Source: a virus. From it: DNA of 20,916 nucleotides. Below, one piece after another: positions 6,674-14,435 of the stretch. The stretch covers positions 1 to 20,916 of the IMG/VR virus record IMGVR_UViG_3300006990_000206; one strand, written 5' to 3'. The notes under the pieces are model-generated. The model had not been told where the DNA came from. It worked only from the letters and a program-made list of their open reading frames with translations, and searched no databases. How positions within the stretch are numbered: position 1 is the stretch's first letter; every line of letters starts with the position of its first letter. Position numbers and translations under genes: made by a program.

Positions 6674-7216
6674 TTATATTCCACTAGGTATTGATGCTCG
6701 TGTTGGTTTCTTCGTATAAAAATCAGTCTCTGGAAGTTGAGCTGGAGATTGAGAATCATTCCCCTTTCCACCTGCAGTCACAAATGGAGCAGGTTTTATA
6801 TCATCCCAATAAGGATATAATTCTTGAAATTCAGTGCTTTTCTTCTCTCCAGCTTCATCGGCAGTTAAAAGGTCATCTTTAGCAAATGTTGTAGGCAAAA
6901 CTCCCATAATAACGGGATCTTTCAAAGTAGTTCCATCCACACGGAGAAATATACCAATAACCATCTCACCACCTATAAGTGCAGTTGACATCATATTCAA
7001 ATTTCCATGACTATTTGGATGCAACACATGTGCATAATCTAGTGTGGAGTCGGGATTTATATTTCCATCAGGAGAATGTATCCCCATGATTCTAACTCGC
7101 ACTCTAGATCCTAATCTGGTTAGATCTCTTTTATTTTTTTCTTGTTTTGGTGCAACTTGTCCAATAAAAAATATTGGAGTAGATCTAAGAAGACCGTTAT
7201 TTCTTTCCATTGACAT
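6674..7216 (-). CDS. gp5: baseplate spike/hub protein, gp5-type N-terminal OB fold (180 aa)
   Basis: I choose ATG 7216 (MSMERNNGLL) because GGAGG at 7233-7229 lies 12 nt upstream and the stop of the gp27-like gene is at 7221. An earlier in-frame ATG would overlap that gene. Residues ~14-115 read as the OB-fold of T4 gp5: FIGQV near the start, then LGSRVRVRIMGIHSPDG, AHVLHPNS and KDPVIMGVLP. In T4, gp5 trimerises on gp27, with the OB domain touching it, followed by a lysozyme domain and a beta-helix needle. Here only the OB fold plus a ~65-residue Pro/Gly-rich tail remain, with no lysozyme catalytic region. The immediate gp27-like neighbour supports the role. Cell-wall digestion must come from another protein or not be needed. 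Confidence 0.75.
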   Translation of the reverse strand: MSMERNNGLLRSTPIFFIGQVAPKQEKNKRDLTRLGSRVRVRIMGIHSPDGNINPDSTLDYAHVLHPNSHGNLNMMSTALIGGEMVIGIFLRVDGTTLKDPVIMGVLPTTFAKDDLLTADEAGEKKSTEFQELYPYWDDIKPAPFVTAGGKGNDSQSPAQLPETDFYTKKPTRASIPSGI

Positions 7217-7220
7217 TGGA

Positions 7221-8564
7221 TTAATTATCCTCCGAACTATATATTCCATCAGTATCACGAACGATGGTCATATGAGTTAATGATCCAGTTTGTCCAGTTC
7301 CATTAAACTTATGTGACAAATGCATAATTAAATATCTTCCACTAAGTTTTTCATCACTTGCACCTTGTTCTGGTTGCGCGGTTTTTTTCATCCAAGCACA
7401 ATCAATAACTTGTCCAACACGTAACTCAAGATTGCAAGGAACAACGATATCGATAATTTTATTTAAAAGAGAATTATATCTCGTTAATGCTTGAACTCTC
7501 CAAATTTCTGGATTATTGTTTATTTCTGAAGAAATACCAACGTTACCGCTATCATATGCAAAGAAATCAACATATGTTGAAGGATTCACCATTTTTTCTA
7601 CAATCTCAGTTTGAAGAGAGTTTCCACCAAGATTAAATCCACCATCTTCTACTACTTTTAATGTTTCGTTCCAGTTAAGAGTTACTGGATTAAATGTTGC
7701 ATGATTCATTTCCTCACCATAATTAAGTGATTTGAATAAATCTCTCATACTAGATTTGACTTGGTATTCCAATATTCTAAAATTAGATCCTTCACAAAAT
7801 GTTGCTGTTCCACCACTAACATAAGCAAATGCTGATGGTTGATTAATTAAATTGTCAATACCTTTAAAATTGAACCCATCTTGTGTTTCAAAGAAAAAAC
7901 ATCCAGGTTTTGCATTTGCAGGAATTGCAGGAATTGCCTGCCGTGCTAAAGAAATAATTACATCAAAAGGTTTTCTACCTTGCCCACTTTCAGTGCATTT
8001 ATTTACAGTGTCATCATATCTTTCCATACCTCCGGGATCTATACCAAGTCCACCATTTTCTGGTGAACCTGCTATGAGATCAATTATGTTATCACGAATT
8101 TTATTCACATATGTTTTATATGCTTTAGTTTTTTCATTATTAATTGCATATTGTGGTCTCAATTTAAATGTTAAGATTTCCACCTTATCAGAATCAAGCA
8201 CAAGAGGTATATCTAAAATCTTCCATGGATTATCTACACTAAACTCTAAACCATCACCTTCAATATTAGATTGTTTTGATGGATGAGATATTTTAACTGT
8301 TAAAGTTTTTCCCTTCAATGTCTCCGCAGATGACCGTATTGTTCCCAATCTTTCTTGGAGATCTTCTTGAGCACCTGCCAAGACAGCATAACCGGTATCA
8401 ATAAAAAGTAAATTTGCAGTAGTATATGGTGATAATAATGATTCAAAATATTCAAATTGCAAAAATCCGCCAAGAAGTTCTATTTCTTCATTCTGACCTG
8501 TGGTTAGATTTAAATCATCTATACTTAATTGTGTTATTGTTGCGGGACTTGACCAGTTTGACAT
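7221..8564 (-). CDS. gp27: baseplate hub protein, gp27-like (447 aa)
   Basis: Length and position fit T4 gp27 (391 aa), the trimeric ring between tail tube and gp5 spike; the gp5-type gene follows 4 nt downstream. Readable family features are FFFETQDGFNFKGIDNLI near the middle (about residues 224-241), preceded by FDVIISLARQAIP, and a C-terminal tube-like domain ending in SGRYLIMHLSHKF. T4-type hub proteins show the same order of an interior domain with a DGF.F motif and a final beta-rich fold. There are no membrane segments. Translation starts at ATG 8564 with AAGGAG lying inside the last codons of the preceding gene, so expression is coupled. The assignment is by pattern and context; sequence similarity to T4 itself is low in this protein. 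Confidence 0.7.
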   Translation of the reverse strand: MSNWSSPATITQLSIDDLNLTTGQNEEIELLGGFLQFEYFESLLSPYTTANLLFIDTGYAVLAGAQEDLQERLGTIRSSAETLKGKTLTVKISHPSKQSNIEGDGLEFSVDNPWKILDIPLVLDSDKVEILTFKLRPQYAINNEKTKAYKTYVNKIRDNIIDLIAGSPENGGLGIDPGGMERYDDTVNKCTESGQGRKPFDVIISLARQAIPAIPANAKPGCFFFETQDGFNFKGIDNLINQPSAFAYVSGGTATFCEGSNFRILEYQVKSSMRDLFKSLNYGEEMNHATFNPVTLNWNETLKVVEDGGFNLGGNSLQTEIVEKMVNPSTYVDFFAYDSGNVGISSEINNNPEIWRVQALTRYNSLLNKIIDIVVPCNLELRVGQVIDCAWMKKTAQPEQGASDEKLSGRYLIMHLSHKFNGTGQTGSLTHMTIVRDTDGIYSSEDN

Positions 8565-8570
8565 TGCTTA

Positions 8571-10454
8571 TTATCTCCTTATATATCTAGTCGGACCAGG
8601 AATAATGATCGGTTGTGTATTATTAATAATGATTACATCAGTCATACCTTCACCATCAAATGTTTGTGTTAGTTGCTCAGATCTTCTTAATCCATCACCT
8701 TTTCCGCTAGAGAATTGAAATGATGACATATTTCTGTTTCCACCATTACCAGCACCAGTTATTACAGGTCCCTGATGTGTATTAGTTGAACCTGCAGATG
8801 ATGAAGTAGATTTAGCTGTGCCGGTTGCTAATCCATTAGCAAACCACTTCAATGTGGCATTACCTGCCATAAAACCAATACCATTTACATGCAATGAAAT
8901 GTGTGGATAAACACCATTAGTATTAGATACCGATCTTCCAGATGCACCCTGATATCCTAATAATGTTCCTTTTGGAATTTTCTCGCCATCTGCGGTTCCT
9001 TTATATGGAAGATCCCTAAAGTGTCCCATCACGACTTCATGCTGCTTACCATCTTTTTCAAAAAAGTAAGCACCATAGTATCCAAATCCGCTACCTGCAG
9101 GACCCAACACATTAGAAGTTCCTTGCAATCCAACAGCAGGATTTCCATCAGTTCCAGTTGTTTTATAAACCATATCTACTGGAGCATAAATTGGTGTTCC
9201 AATTCCACCAGGAAGGTTCATGTTTAGACCAGTTTGTTCTCCATCTGGATCGCCAGCAGGTCCAATATACGTTCCAGATGCATAACTACCATTTTGAGTA
9301 GTAGATTGTGTAGTGGTAGGTGGTGTAGTGGTGGTAGATGGTGTAGTAGTGGTAGGATTATCTTTTTTATCTTTATCGTTTTTATTCAACTCTGTGAAAT
9401 TTTTAACTAACTCTTTAAAAGATTCATTATTTTTTTGTTGAGTTTCAATTATCATACTCTGATTGTTTGCATTATTTTTGGCATCAGAAAATGATTTAAC
9501 TCCTATTTTTGCTTTTTTTGCTGTTGGACTTTCGGGTGAAGAAGAAGCAGTTCCACCTTTAGAGTATCCTTCAACACCTGCATCTCTTAATTTTTCTACT
9601 ACAGATGCAAAATTACTACCAGAGATAGACTCATACCTATTAATAAACTCTTCGGTAGGTATTTCAGTTCCACTAGTATCCGTTGTTTTTACCGCCAAAG
9701 TTGATCCAATTCCAAAGAGACCACCAGTTTTTACTTTTTGATATGATCCGATACCAGGAATAACAACTCTTTGAGTTGGTTCTTTGGACATTTTTGCTTG
9801 AATTAATGATTTTCCTGCCTCTACAAAATCAATTCTACTTATTTCTTGCTTTTTGATAGCATATGCAACATCATTCCTAACCTCCTCAGATGATTTTGGT
9901 TGAAATTTTAGTGCTTTATCAAGATCCGATTCCACACTTTTCAAATCTTTCTCAATATTTTTATTGAGACCCAAAAGTTTATCAATAGAATCAGTGAGTT
10001 CACTTCTATTTTTTTCCATCTCTGCTCTTTTTGATGGGTTAAAAAAGTTTACAATATTTTTAAATGTAGGAACAATAAATTCTATTGACTTGAAGAATAC
10101 TTCAAAAATTTTAGATATCCATTGATTATCTTCTATAAATTTTTCAATACCTTTAATTAATCGTGGTGCATTATTTACTGCAAAACCTAATAAAACTAAA
10201 CTAAGAAATTCTTTTATTTTATCAAAAAATCCCATTACTGGTGCTGCAATTGCCTTAGCAGCATTACCAATTTTACTTGATTGAGATTTTTTACCCTCTA
10301 CAAAGTTTTCTTTTTGTATTTTTTGTTGTTCTTTCTTTTGTTTTAGTAAAAGAGTTTTTTCCTGTATACGAATTTTTTTTAGATTCTTATTTCCTCTAAT
10401 AAGGGTACTTTTGATATTATTGACGTTAAGTTTTAATTGCTTTGTTTCTATCAT
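8571..10454 (-). CDS. hub/tail protein with degenerate M23-peptidase-like domain (627 aa)
   Basis: The N-terminus (residues 1-60) is a lysine/glutamine-rich coiled coil, followed by a hydrophobic helix region GFFDKIKEFLSLVLLGFAVN (about 75-94). After a helical middle part comes a Thr/Pro linker (about 365-385). Residues ~405-545 then match the M23 (lysostaphin/LytM) fold: QTGLN, GTPIYAPVD, MGHFRDLPY, GTLLGYQGASGRS and PHISLHVNG. The usual zinc ligands are replaced: HxxxD reads Q407..N411, and HxH reads H518-I-S520. The domain is therefore probably not an active peptidase and may act as a structural or binding module. The protein shares its hydrophobic block, a GYSKGG motif and a C-terminal INNTQP motif with the gene upstream, so the two look like distant paralogues. 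No T4 gene name is safe. Confidence 0.75.
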   Translation of the reverse strand: MIETKQLKLNVNNIKSTLIRGNKNLKKIRIQEKTLLLKQKKEQQKIQKENFVEGKKSQSSKIGNAAKAIAAPVMGFFDKIKEFLSLVLLGFAVNNAPRLIKGIEKFIEDNQWISKIFEVFFKSIEFIVPTFKNIVNFFNPSKRAEMEKNRSELTDSIDKLLGLNKNIEKDLKSVESDLDKALKFQPKSSEEVRNDVAYAIKKQEISRIDFVEAGKSLIQAKMSKEPTQRVVIPGIGSYQKVKTGGLFGIGSTLAVKTTDTSGTEIPTEEFINRYESISGSNFASVVEKLRDAGVEGYSKGGTASSSPESPTAKKAKIGVKSFSDAKNNANNQSMIIETQQKNNESFKELVKNFTELNKNDKDKKDNPTTTTPSTTTTPPTTTQSTTQNGSYASGTYIGPAGDPDGEQTGLNMNLPGGIGTPIYAPVDMVYKTTGTDGNPAVGLQGTSNVLGPAGSGFGYYGAYFFEKDGKQHEVVMGHFRDLPYKGTADGEKIPKGTLLGYQGASGRSVSNTNGVYPHISLHVNGIGFMAGNATLKWFANGLATGTAKSTSSSAGSTNTHQGPVITGAGNGGNRNMSSFQFSSGKGDGLRRSEQLTQTFDGEGMTDVIIINNTQPIIIPGPTRYIRR

Positions 10455-10465
10455 TTTTTTAATAC

Positions 10466-12607
10466 CTATACATCAATACCATAATTCACATACGAATTCA
10501 TAATATATGGATTACTAGAATCTGTTGATGAAATATTGATACTTGTCTGCGATCTTTCTGTTGATTCAGTCTCAATTGGTTCTGGAGATTGATTAGCTAA
10601 AGTTATTCCTGGTTGAGTATTATTAATGACACTTACCTGTGAAGTTCCTCCACCATTTCTTGAAGCACCCCTATAACCTCCAATATCGGGAGAAGGTTTA
10701 GGCACAACTACTATAGGTGGCACAGATGTTATTGGTGATTCTCCAGGTGGGTTATTTGAATCAAATTCAATTACCGGGAATTGAATTGGTCTACTTGGTC
10801 CAGATTTACGTTCTCCTCCATTACCATTACCACCTGGAGTATTCTGTGCCGCTTCTCGTGTTCTCTTTTCAAGTTCTTTTAACTTGTCTTTTTTTCTTTC
10901 GTTAAGTATTTTTATTATTTCATCATTAAATAATTTAATTGTACCTTCAAATTTTTCATTCACTTCTTCCTGAAGAATATTATTTTCATTCTGTTTTCTA
11001 ATTGCAGTTGTAAAAGAATTCCACATTCTACCTGCATTATCATTAATATCTTTCAAAAGTGGTCGGAAAAGATTTGATGATGATGTACGAATAACTTCTT
11101 CACCTGGTGCAAGAAGTGCTTTTACCGTATCTTTATTTCCAGATCCAGTTCCACTTACGGTTCCTTTAACACGTTTAAAAACTGAACCGCCTTTAGAATA
11201 ACCTCGGACTTCTTTAGCATAATCTGGTAGATCAATTCCATCTGCCAGATTACTATATCCAAGTACCTTAAGGCGCTGTAAATTCTTTGTAACTTTGAAT
11301 TCAGATAATGTCCTACCACCACCCTTTAAAATTTTATCTGTTAAATGTAAAGGTGATTGTTGAAAATCTAATTCTTTTTTGATTTCTGCAATTAATCTCC
11401 CAGATTTTTCTTCTTTTTTTTCTTGTGAAGCATTTGCCCAATATTCTGCAAATCCTTTGTCTTGGGATTCTTCAATTCTATCAAACGTATAGTCTATTGC
11501 AAACTGTCCAGAAAGATCAGCAACAACTCCAATACCCATCCCTGCCAAACCGACAGCAAGACTTTTTAAGTTTGCAGGATTTAAAAGATTTTTCATTATT
11601 CCAGGATTGATTCCAGGATTGGGATTAACCTTAGGTGTGATACCTTGTCCTGGTTTTGGTATAGATGGTCCCCTACCAGAAGTAGTCCCTGCTAATTGAG
11701 ATTGAAAAGGTTTCCCAGTAGTAGGATTAATAATTGATCCATCACTTCCCGGTAATACCGGTTTTATAGGACGAGGAATAGATTTTGGTGGTTTTGGTTT
11801 TGGTACTGATGCTGGTGGTGCTGGTGCTGGTGGTGCTGGTGCTGGTGGTTTTGGTCCTTTACCAAGTATCCTTGCAGCAACTGCAACAAGTTTTGCTCCT
11901 ATAGCATATAATAATGTTCCAAATCCAATAAAACCAACGATGGATTGTATTAACTTAATACCAACAAGAGTTACTAGTATTTCTTTCCAATAAGTTTTTA
12001 AAAACGCAAATATCTCTACAATTTTTTCTCTATTTTTTTCATCTTTTAAAAATTCCCACAAATTATTGACGACAAAACCAACTCCAACTAGTGTGAGAAA
12101 ATCTAAAATTTTATCAAAAATACCTTTAATAGGTTGCAGTGCTTTTTTACCAAACTCTGCTATTGGTTTTAATAAACCTTTTCCCTTTTCTACAAATTTT
12201 TCCTTTTCACCTAATTTTTTTGTTCTTATCTTTTTCTTTTCTGTAGCAAGTTTATCTTTTCTTTCTTCTATTCTTGCAGCAAAATCTAATGCAAGTTGTT
12301 TTTGAATTTCTACAAGAATTGAATTAGTTTCTGCAAGTTCAGATCCTTTCGATTTTTCTGGTTTTAAAACTATTTTATCAACAATTTTTAAAGTATTCGT
12401 TGATATAACTGGTTTTTCAACAGTCTTTAAAGATTCTGCTGTGATAATTGAAATTCCAAGTCCTTTAACAAAGGACATTTTGGATGTTTTTAATTTTGGT
12501 CCTTTAACAACAGAATCAATTTTTTGACTAGAGGAATTCAATGGGGAAGAATTTTTCCCCATTTTTGGAAGTGATGGTGCTTTATAAATTTGAGATTGTA
12601 TTGCCAC
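10466..12607 (-). CDS. tape-measure-like tail protein (713 aa)
   Basis: The gene starts at GTG 12607, directly after the stop of the 57-aa gene. Residues ~85-150 form a charged coiled coil. Hydrophobic helices follow at ~155-186 (containing FLTLVGVGFVVNN), ~205-245 and ~345-365. In between lies a Pro/Ala/Lys-rich linker at ~249-284. Residues ~470-510 hold GYSKGGSVF and then KDTVKALLAPGEEVI, close to the GG...V.A.L.PGE.V motif found in many phage tape-measure proteins. The C-terminus is low in complexity and ends with INNTQPG-type sequence shared with the downstream paralogue. Position between gp26 and gp27 matches T4 gp29, which sets tail length, although direct similarity to gp29 is not evident to me. 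At roughly 0.15 nm per residue it would suit a tail near 100 nm. Confidence 0.65.
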   Translation of the reverse strand: MAIQSQIYKAPSLPKMGKNSSPLNSSSQKIDSVVKGPKLKTSKMSFVKGLGISIITAESLKTVEKPVISTNTLKIVDKIVLKPEKSKGSELAETNSILVEIQKQLALDFAARIEERKDKLATEKKKIRTKKLGEKEKFVEKGKGLLKPIAEFGKKALQPIKGIFDKILDFLTLVGVGFVVNNLWEFLKDEKNREKIVEIFAFLKTYWKEILVTLVGIKLIQSIVGFIGFGTLLYAIGAKLVAVAARILGKGPKPPAPAPPAPAPPASVPKPKPPKSIPRPIKPVLPGSDGSIINPTTGKPFQSQLAGTTSGRGPSIPKPGQGITPKVNPNPGINPGIMKNLLNPANLKSLAVGLAGMGIGVVADLSGQFAIDYTFDRIEESQDKGFAEYWANASQEKKEEKSGRLIAEIKKELDFQQSPLHLTDKILKGGGRTLSEFKVTKNLQRLKVLGYSNLADGIDLPDYAKEVRGYSKGGSVFKRVKGTVSGTGSGNKDTVKALLAPGEEVIRTSSSNLFRPLLKDINDNAGRMWNSFTTAIRKQNENNILQEEVNEKFEGTIKLFNDEIIKILNERKKDKLKELEKRTREAAQNTPGGNGNGGERKSGPSRPIQFPVIEFDSNNPPGESPITSVPPIVVVPKPSPDIGGYRGASRNGGGTSQVSVINNTQPGITLANQSPEPIETESTERSQTSINISSTDSSNPYIMNSYVNYGIDV

Positions 12608-12781
12608 TTACTTATTCTGCTGTGCTTTTAGGTTTTCTTCTTCAATATGCTGTTGAAGTAATGTCACATATACTTCCCGCTCCCACGGAATCATATTTTC
12701 AAGTTCTGTTAATGAGTATTTATGATATTGAAGTAAGGCAAAATTTGTCTTGTAATATACTTCAAGACTAGTATGCGACAT
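12608..12781 (-). CDS. small hub-associated protein with MIPWERE motif (57 aa)
   Basis: The ATG at 12781 lies 2 nt after the gp26 stop, and the TAA at 12608 is followed immediately by the GTG start of the tape-measure-like gene. The protein is helical, with NFALLQYHKYSLTELENMIP followed by WEREVYVTLLQQHIEEEN. A short helix-turn-helix carrying a PWERE-type motif just after a gp26-like gene and just before a tape measure is the layout of tail assembly chaperone pairs such as P2 E/E' or lambda G/GT. Here the second part is a separate gene rather than an obvious frameshift product. A chaperone role is inference from position. The gene is tightly coupled on both sides. Confidence 0.75.
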   Translation of the reverse strand: MSHTSLEVYYKTNFALLQYHKYSLTELENMIPWEREVYVTLLQQHIEEENLKAQQNK

Positions 12782-12783
12782 GC

Positions 12784-13506
12784 TTAACTGAAAAAAGATG
12801 CTAATCCCTCAAGTGTTATCTCATTAGTCTTCTTAGTATTTGGATTTTTAACTTTAACAACATGAGAAAGTTTAGGCATTGATGTAAAGAAATTCTCAAT
12901 TTCTTTAAACTGCTTTGTGCTCATTTGATCTACAAAATCATGCATTTCCTGTTTAGTGCAGTCAGAAGAAGACCAACATTCATCTTGATTGTAAACCATT
13001 TCAATACAAGAACTAATCATATCGAGAGATTGGTCCACACCATTTAGATTATTTTCAACTTCAAAATTATTTTCAATAAACTGATCTATAGATGGATACT
13101 TCATCTTCATAGAGAGTGAATCATCCAGTTTAATAATATTATTATGGTCTTTATTTTTTAAAACTTTAATCAAATCAATGTCAATTTCCGTCTGAACTTG
13201 TGTTTCTTCATCATCTGGACATGTCACATTAACTTCAATTGTTTCACCGACAGACTTTCCACGGATATTTAAGAATAAGTATTCAATATCAAATGTGGCG
13301 AGATCAGCAACTTTTACACCTTTAGAGAGAATACATTCAGATAAAATATCAATGATAGCGTTTGTAATTTGCTTCATATCTTCTGATTCTAGTGCCATTA
13401 CTAGGATCTTTTCTTCCTTTACTAGAAAAGGTCGATATCTAATTTTTTTCCCAGTTGAAGGAATCTCCAATTCATATGTTGGAGTACTAATTTTTGGTAA
13501 AGGCAT
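12784..13506 (-). CDS. gp26: baseplate hub protein gp26-like (240 aa)
   Basis: I place the start at ATG 13506 (MPLPKISTPTYELEIPSTG); the TTG at 13515 adds only three residues and is less likely. The N-terminal half, with YELEIPSTGKKIRYRPFLVK followed by EEKILVMALES, is the signature of the T4 gp26/gp51 baseplate hub family. Later come a helical domain (CIEMVYNQDECWSSSDC) and LEGLASFF at the end. In T4, gp26 is needed to form the central hub, probably as an assembly factor. The gene stands at the head of a unit (gp26, 57-aa protein, tape measure, M23-like protein, gp27, gp5) behind a late-promoter octamer. Length is close to T4 gp26 (208 aa) and gp51 (249 aa). Confidence 0.8.
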   Translation of the reverse strand: MPLPKISTPTYELEIPSTGKKIRYRPFLVKEEKILVMALESEDMKQITNAIIDILSECILSKGVKVADLATFDIEYLFLNIRGKSVGETIEVNVTCPDDEETQVQTEIDIDLIKVLKNKDHNNIIKLDDSLSMKMKYPSIDQFIENNFEVENNLNGVDQSLDMISSCIEMVYNQDECWSSSDCTKQEMHDFVDQMSTKQFKEIENFFTSMPKLSHVVKVKNPNTKKTNEITLEGLASFFS

Positions 13507-13532
13507 AATCTGCAATACAATTCAGTTATTTT

Positions 13533-13540
13533 TATTTATT
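13533..13540 (-). promoter_or_regulatory. T4-like late promoter octamer for the hub operon
   Basis: The minus strand reads AATAAATA (13540-13533), 26 nt before the gp26 ATG at 13506 and just after the gp54 stop (13545). It would drive gp26 through gp5. Spacing agrees with the copies at 3781, 6659 and 14429. Confidence 0.6.
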
Positions 13541-13544
13541 ATGG

Positions 13545-14396
13545 TTATCCAGATACACCAGTTGGTTTACCATCAGGACCATAAATGAATGAACCAATAC
13601 CATTATAATTAGGATTATTTTGTGCTTGAACTATAGCATCCTGTGCAAGACCAAGTTGTAAATCTGCTTGTTGTTGTTCTGTATATACTACAGGAGTAAT
13701 ATTCTGTCTCCAAACTCTATACCTATCATAATACATGGTAACAGTTATTTTACTTACTTCAGAATCTCCATATTGAAGTGGTATTGAAGATACTGATTTA
13801 GGGAACGCATCAATTAATTGATATGTAATTTGAGTTGACCCTGCTACATTATAATTTTTTTCAAATTTTGTTATATACACTCCACTGGCATTTTTATAAA
13901 ATTTTGGATACTGAAATCTACGGTAATAATTACTAGTAATTTGTTCATTATATAAACTTGGTTCTCTCAATTCAGCACTATTACCACCAGAAACGAAATT
14001 CATCCATGCTTCAAAAAACATTAGGACTTTATAATCTCTATCAACATAAAATGAAAAATCTATATCAGTATTAATTCTAGTATGAGCAAACTCTTGAACA
14101 ATACCTTGAAAATTATCTTTTACTTCCCCAGTAGCATATGTTGATGATGGCAAAGTTGCATTTGCACAAGAAAATGATAAAAGTTTTTTAAAATCATTAT
14201 CCCAATTAAAACCATAAATTGGTGATAATGATGGAATCTTAAGGTGCTCTACAAAAGGTTGTTTTCCAGATGTATCAGTTCCCCATCCATTTTCAATATA
14301 AACTTGATATAAATTACTCCGCGCAAATCCACCCTGCCCTAATGTTGATTGAACATTTTGAGAAGTGAGGGTTTGTATATTTGGTATATTAGGCAT
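13545..14396 (-). CDS. gp54: baseplate-tail tube initiator gp54-like (283 aa)
   Basis: The protein has the gp19-type tail-tube fold seen in T4 gp54 and gp48. Readable pieces are ARSNLYQVYIENGWG near the start, FSCANATLPSSTYATGEV (about residues 74-91), FAHTRINTDIDFSFYVDRDY and FEAWMNFVSGG, then a strand-rich part with KFEKNYNVAGSTQITYQLID and AFPKSVSSIPLQY. In T4, gp54 sits on gp48 and nucleates polymerisation of the gp19 tail tube. Length is near T4 gp54 (320 aa). The C-terminal 40 residues are Gln/Asn-rich and probably flexible. The gene is read from a late-promoter motif only 33 bp upstream and has no clear Shine-Dalgarno. gp54 versus another tube-like paralogue is decided mainly by the presence of a better gp48 candidate at 15269-16336. 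Confidence 0.75.
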   Translation of the reverse strand: MPNIPNIQTLTSQNVQSTLGQGGFARSNLYQVYIENGWGTDTSGKQPFVEHLKIPSLSPIYGFNWDNDFKKLLSFSCANATLPSSTYATGEVKDNFQGIVQEFAHTRINTDIDFSFYVDRDYKVLMFFEAWMNFVSGGNSAELREPSLYNEQITSNYYRRFQYPKFYKNASGVYITKFEKNYNVAGSTQITYQLIDAFPKSVSSIPLQYGDSEVSKITVTMYYDRYRVWRQNITPVVYTEQQQADLQLGLAQDAIVQAQNNPNYNGIGSFIYGPDGKPTGVSG

Positions 14397-14398
14397 TT

Positions 14399-14405
14399 CT
14401 AAATA
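14399..14405 (+). promoter_or_regulatory. late promoter motif CTAAATA for the gp4 operon
   Basis: CTAAATA (followed by T) lies on the plus strand 30 nt before the gp4 ATG at 14436 and starts 2 nt outside the gp54 start codon. Its distance to the start codon mirrors the minus-strand copy at 14435-14429. CTAAATA is a variant of the T4 TATAAATA late promoter. Confidence 0.55.
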
Positions 14406-14428
14406 TTAATACAGCCTTTGTTATTAGT

Positions 14429-14435
14429 TATTTAG
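14429..14435 (-). promoter_or_regulatory. late promoter motif CTAAATA for gp54
   Basis: The minus strand reads CTAAATA (14435-14429), 32 nt before the gp54 ATG at 14396. Its outer end touches the gp4 start codon at 14436, which leaves no room for a gp4 ribosome site. Confidence 0.55.

Noticed and set aside
7852-8286. Open frame of 144 codons on the plus strand
   Set aside because: It is fully antisense to the gp27-like gene, whose coding signal and family motifs are convincing.
8571-10454. Active M23 endopeptidase or tail lysin
   Set aside because: The zinc ligand positions are replaced by Q, N and S.
13506-13515. gp26 starting at TTG 13515
   Set aside because: ATG 13506 gives MPLPKI, better matching the family start, and lies at a usual distance from the late motif.
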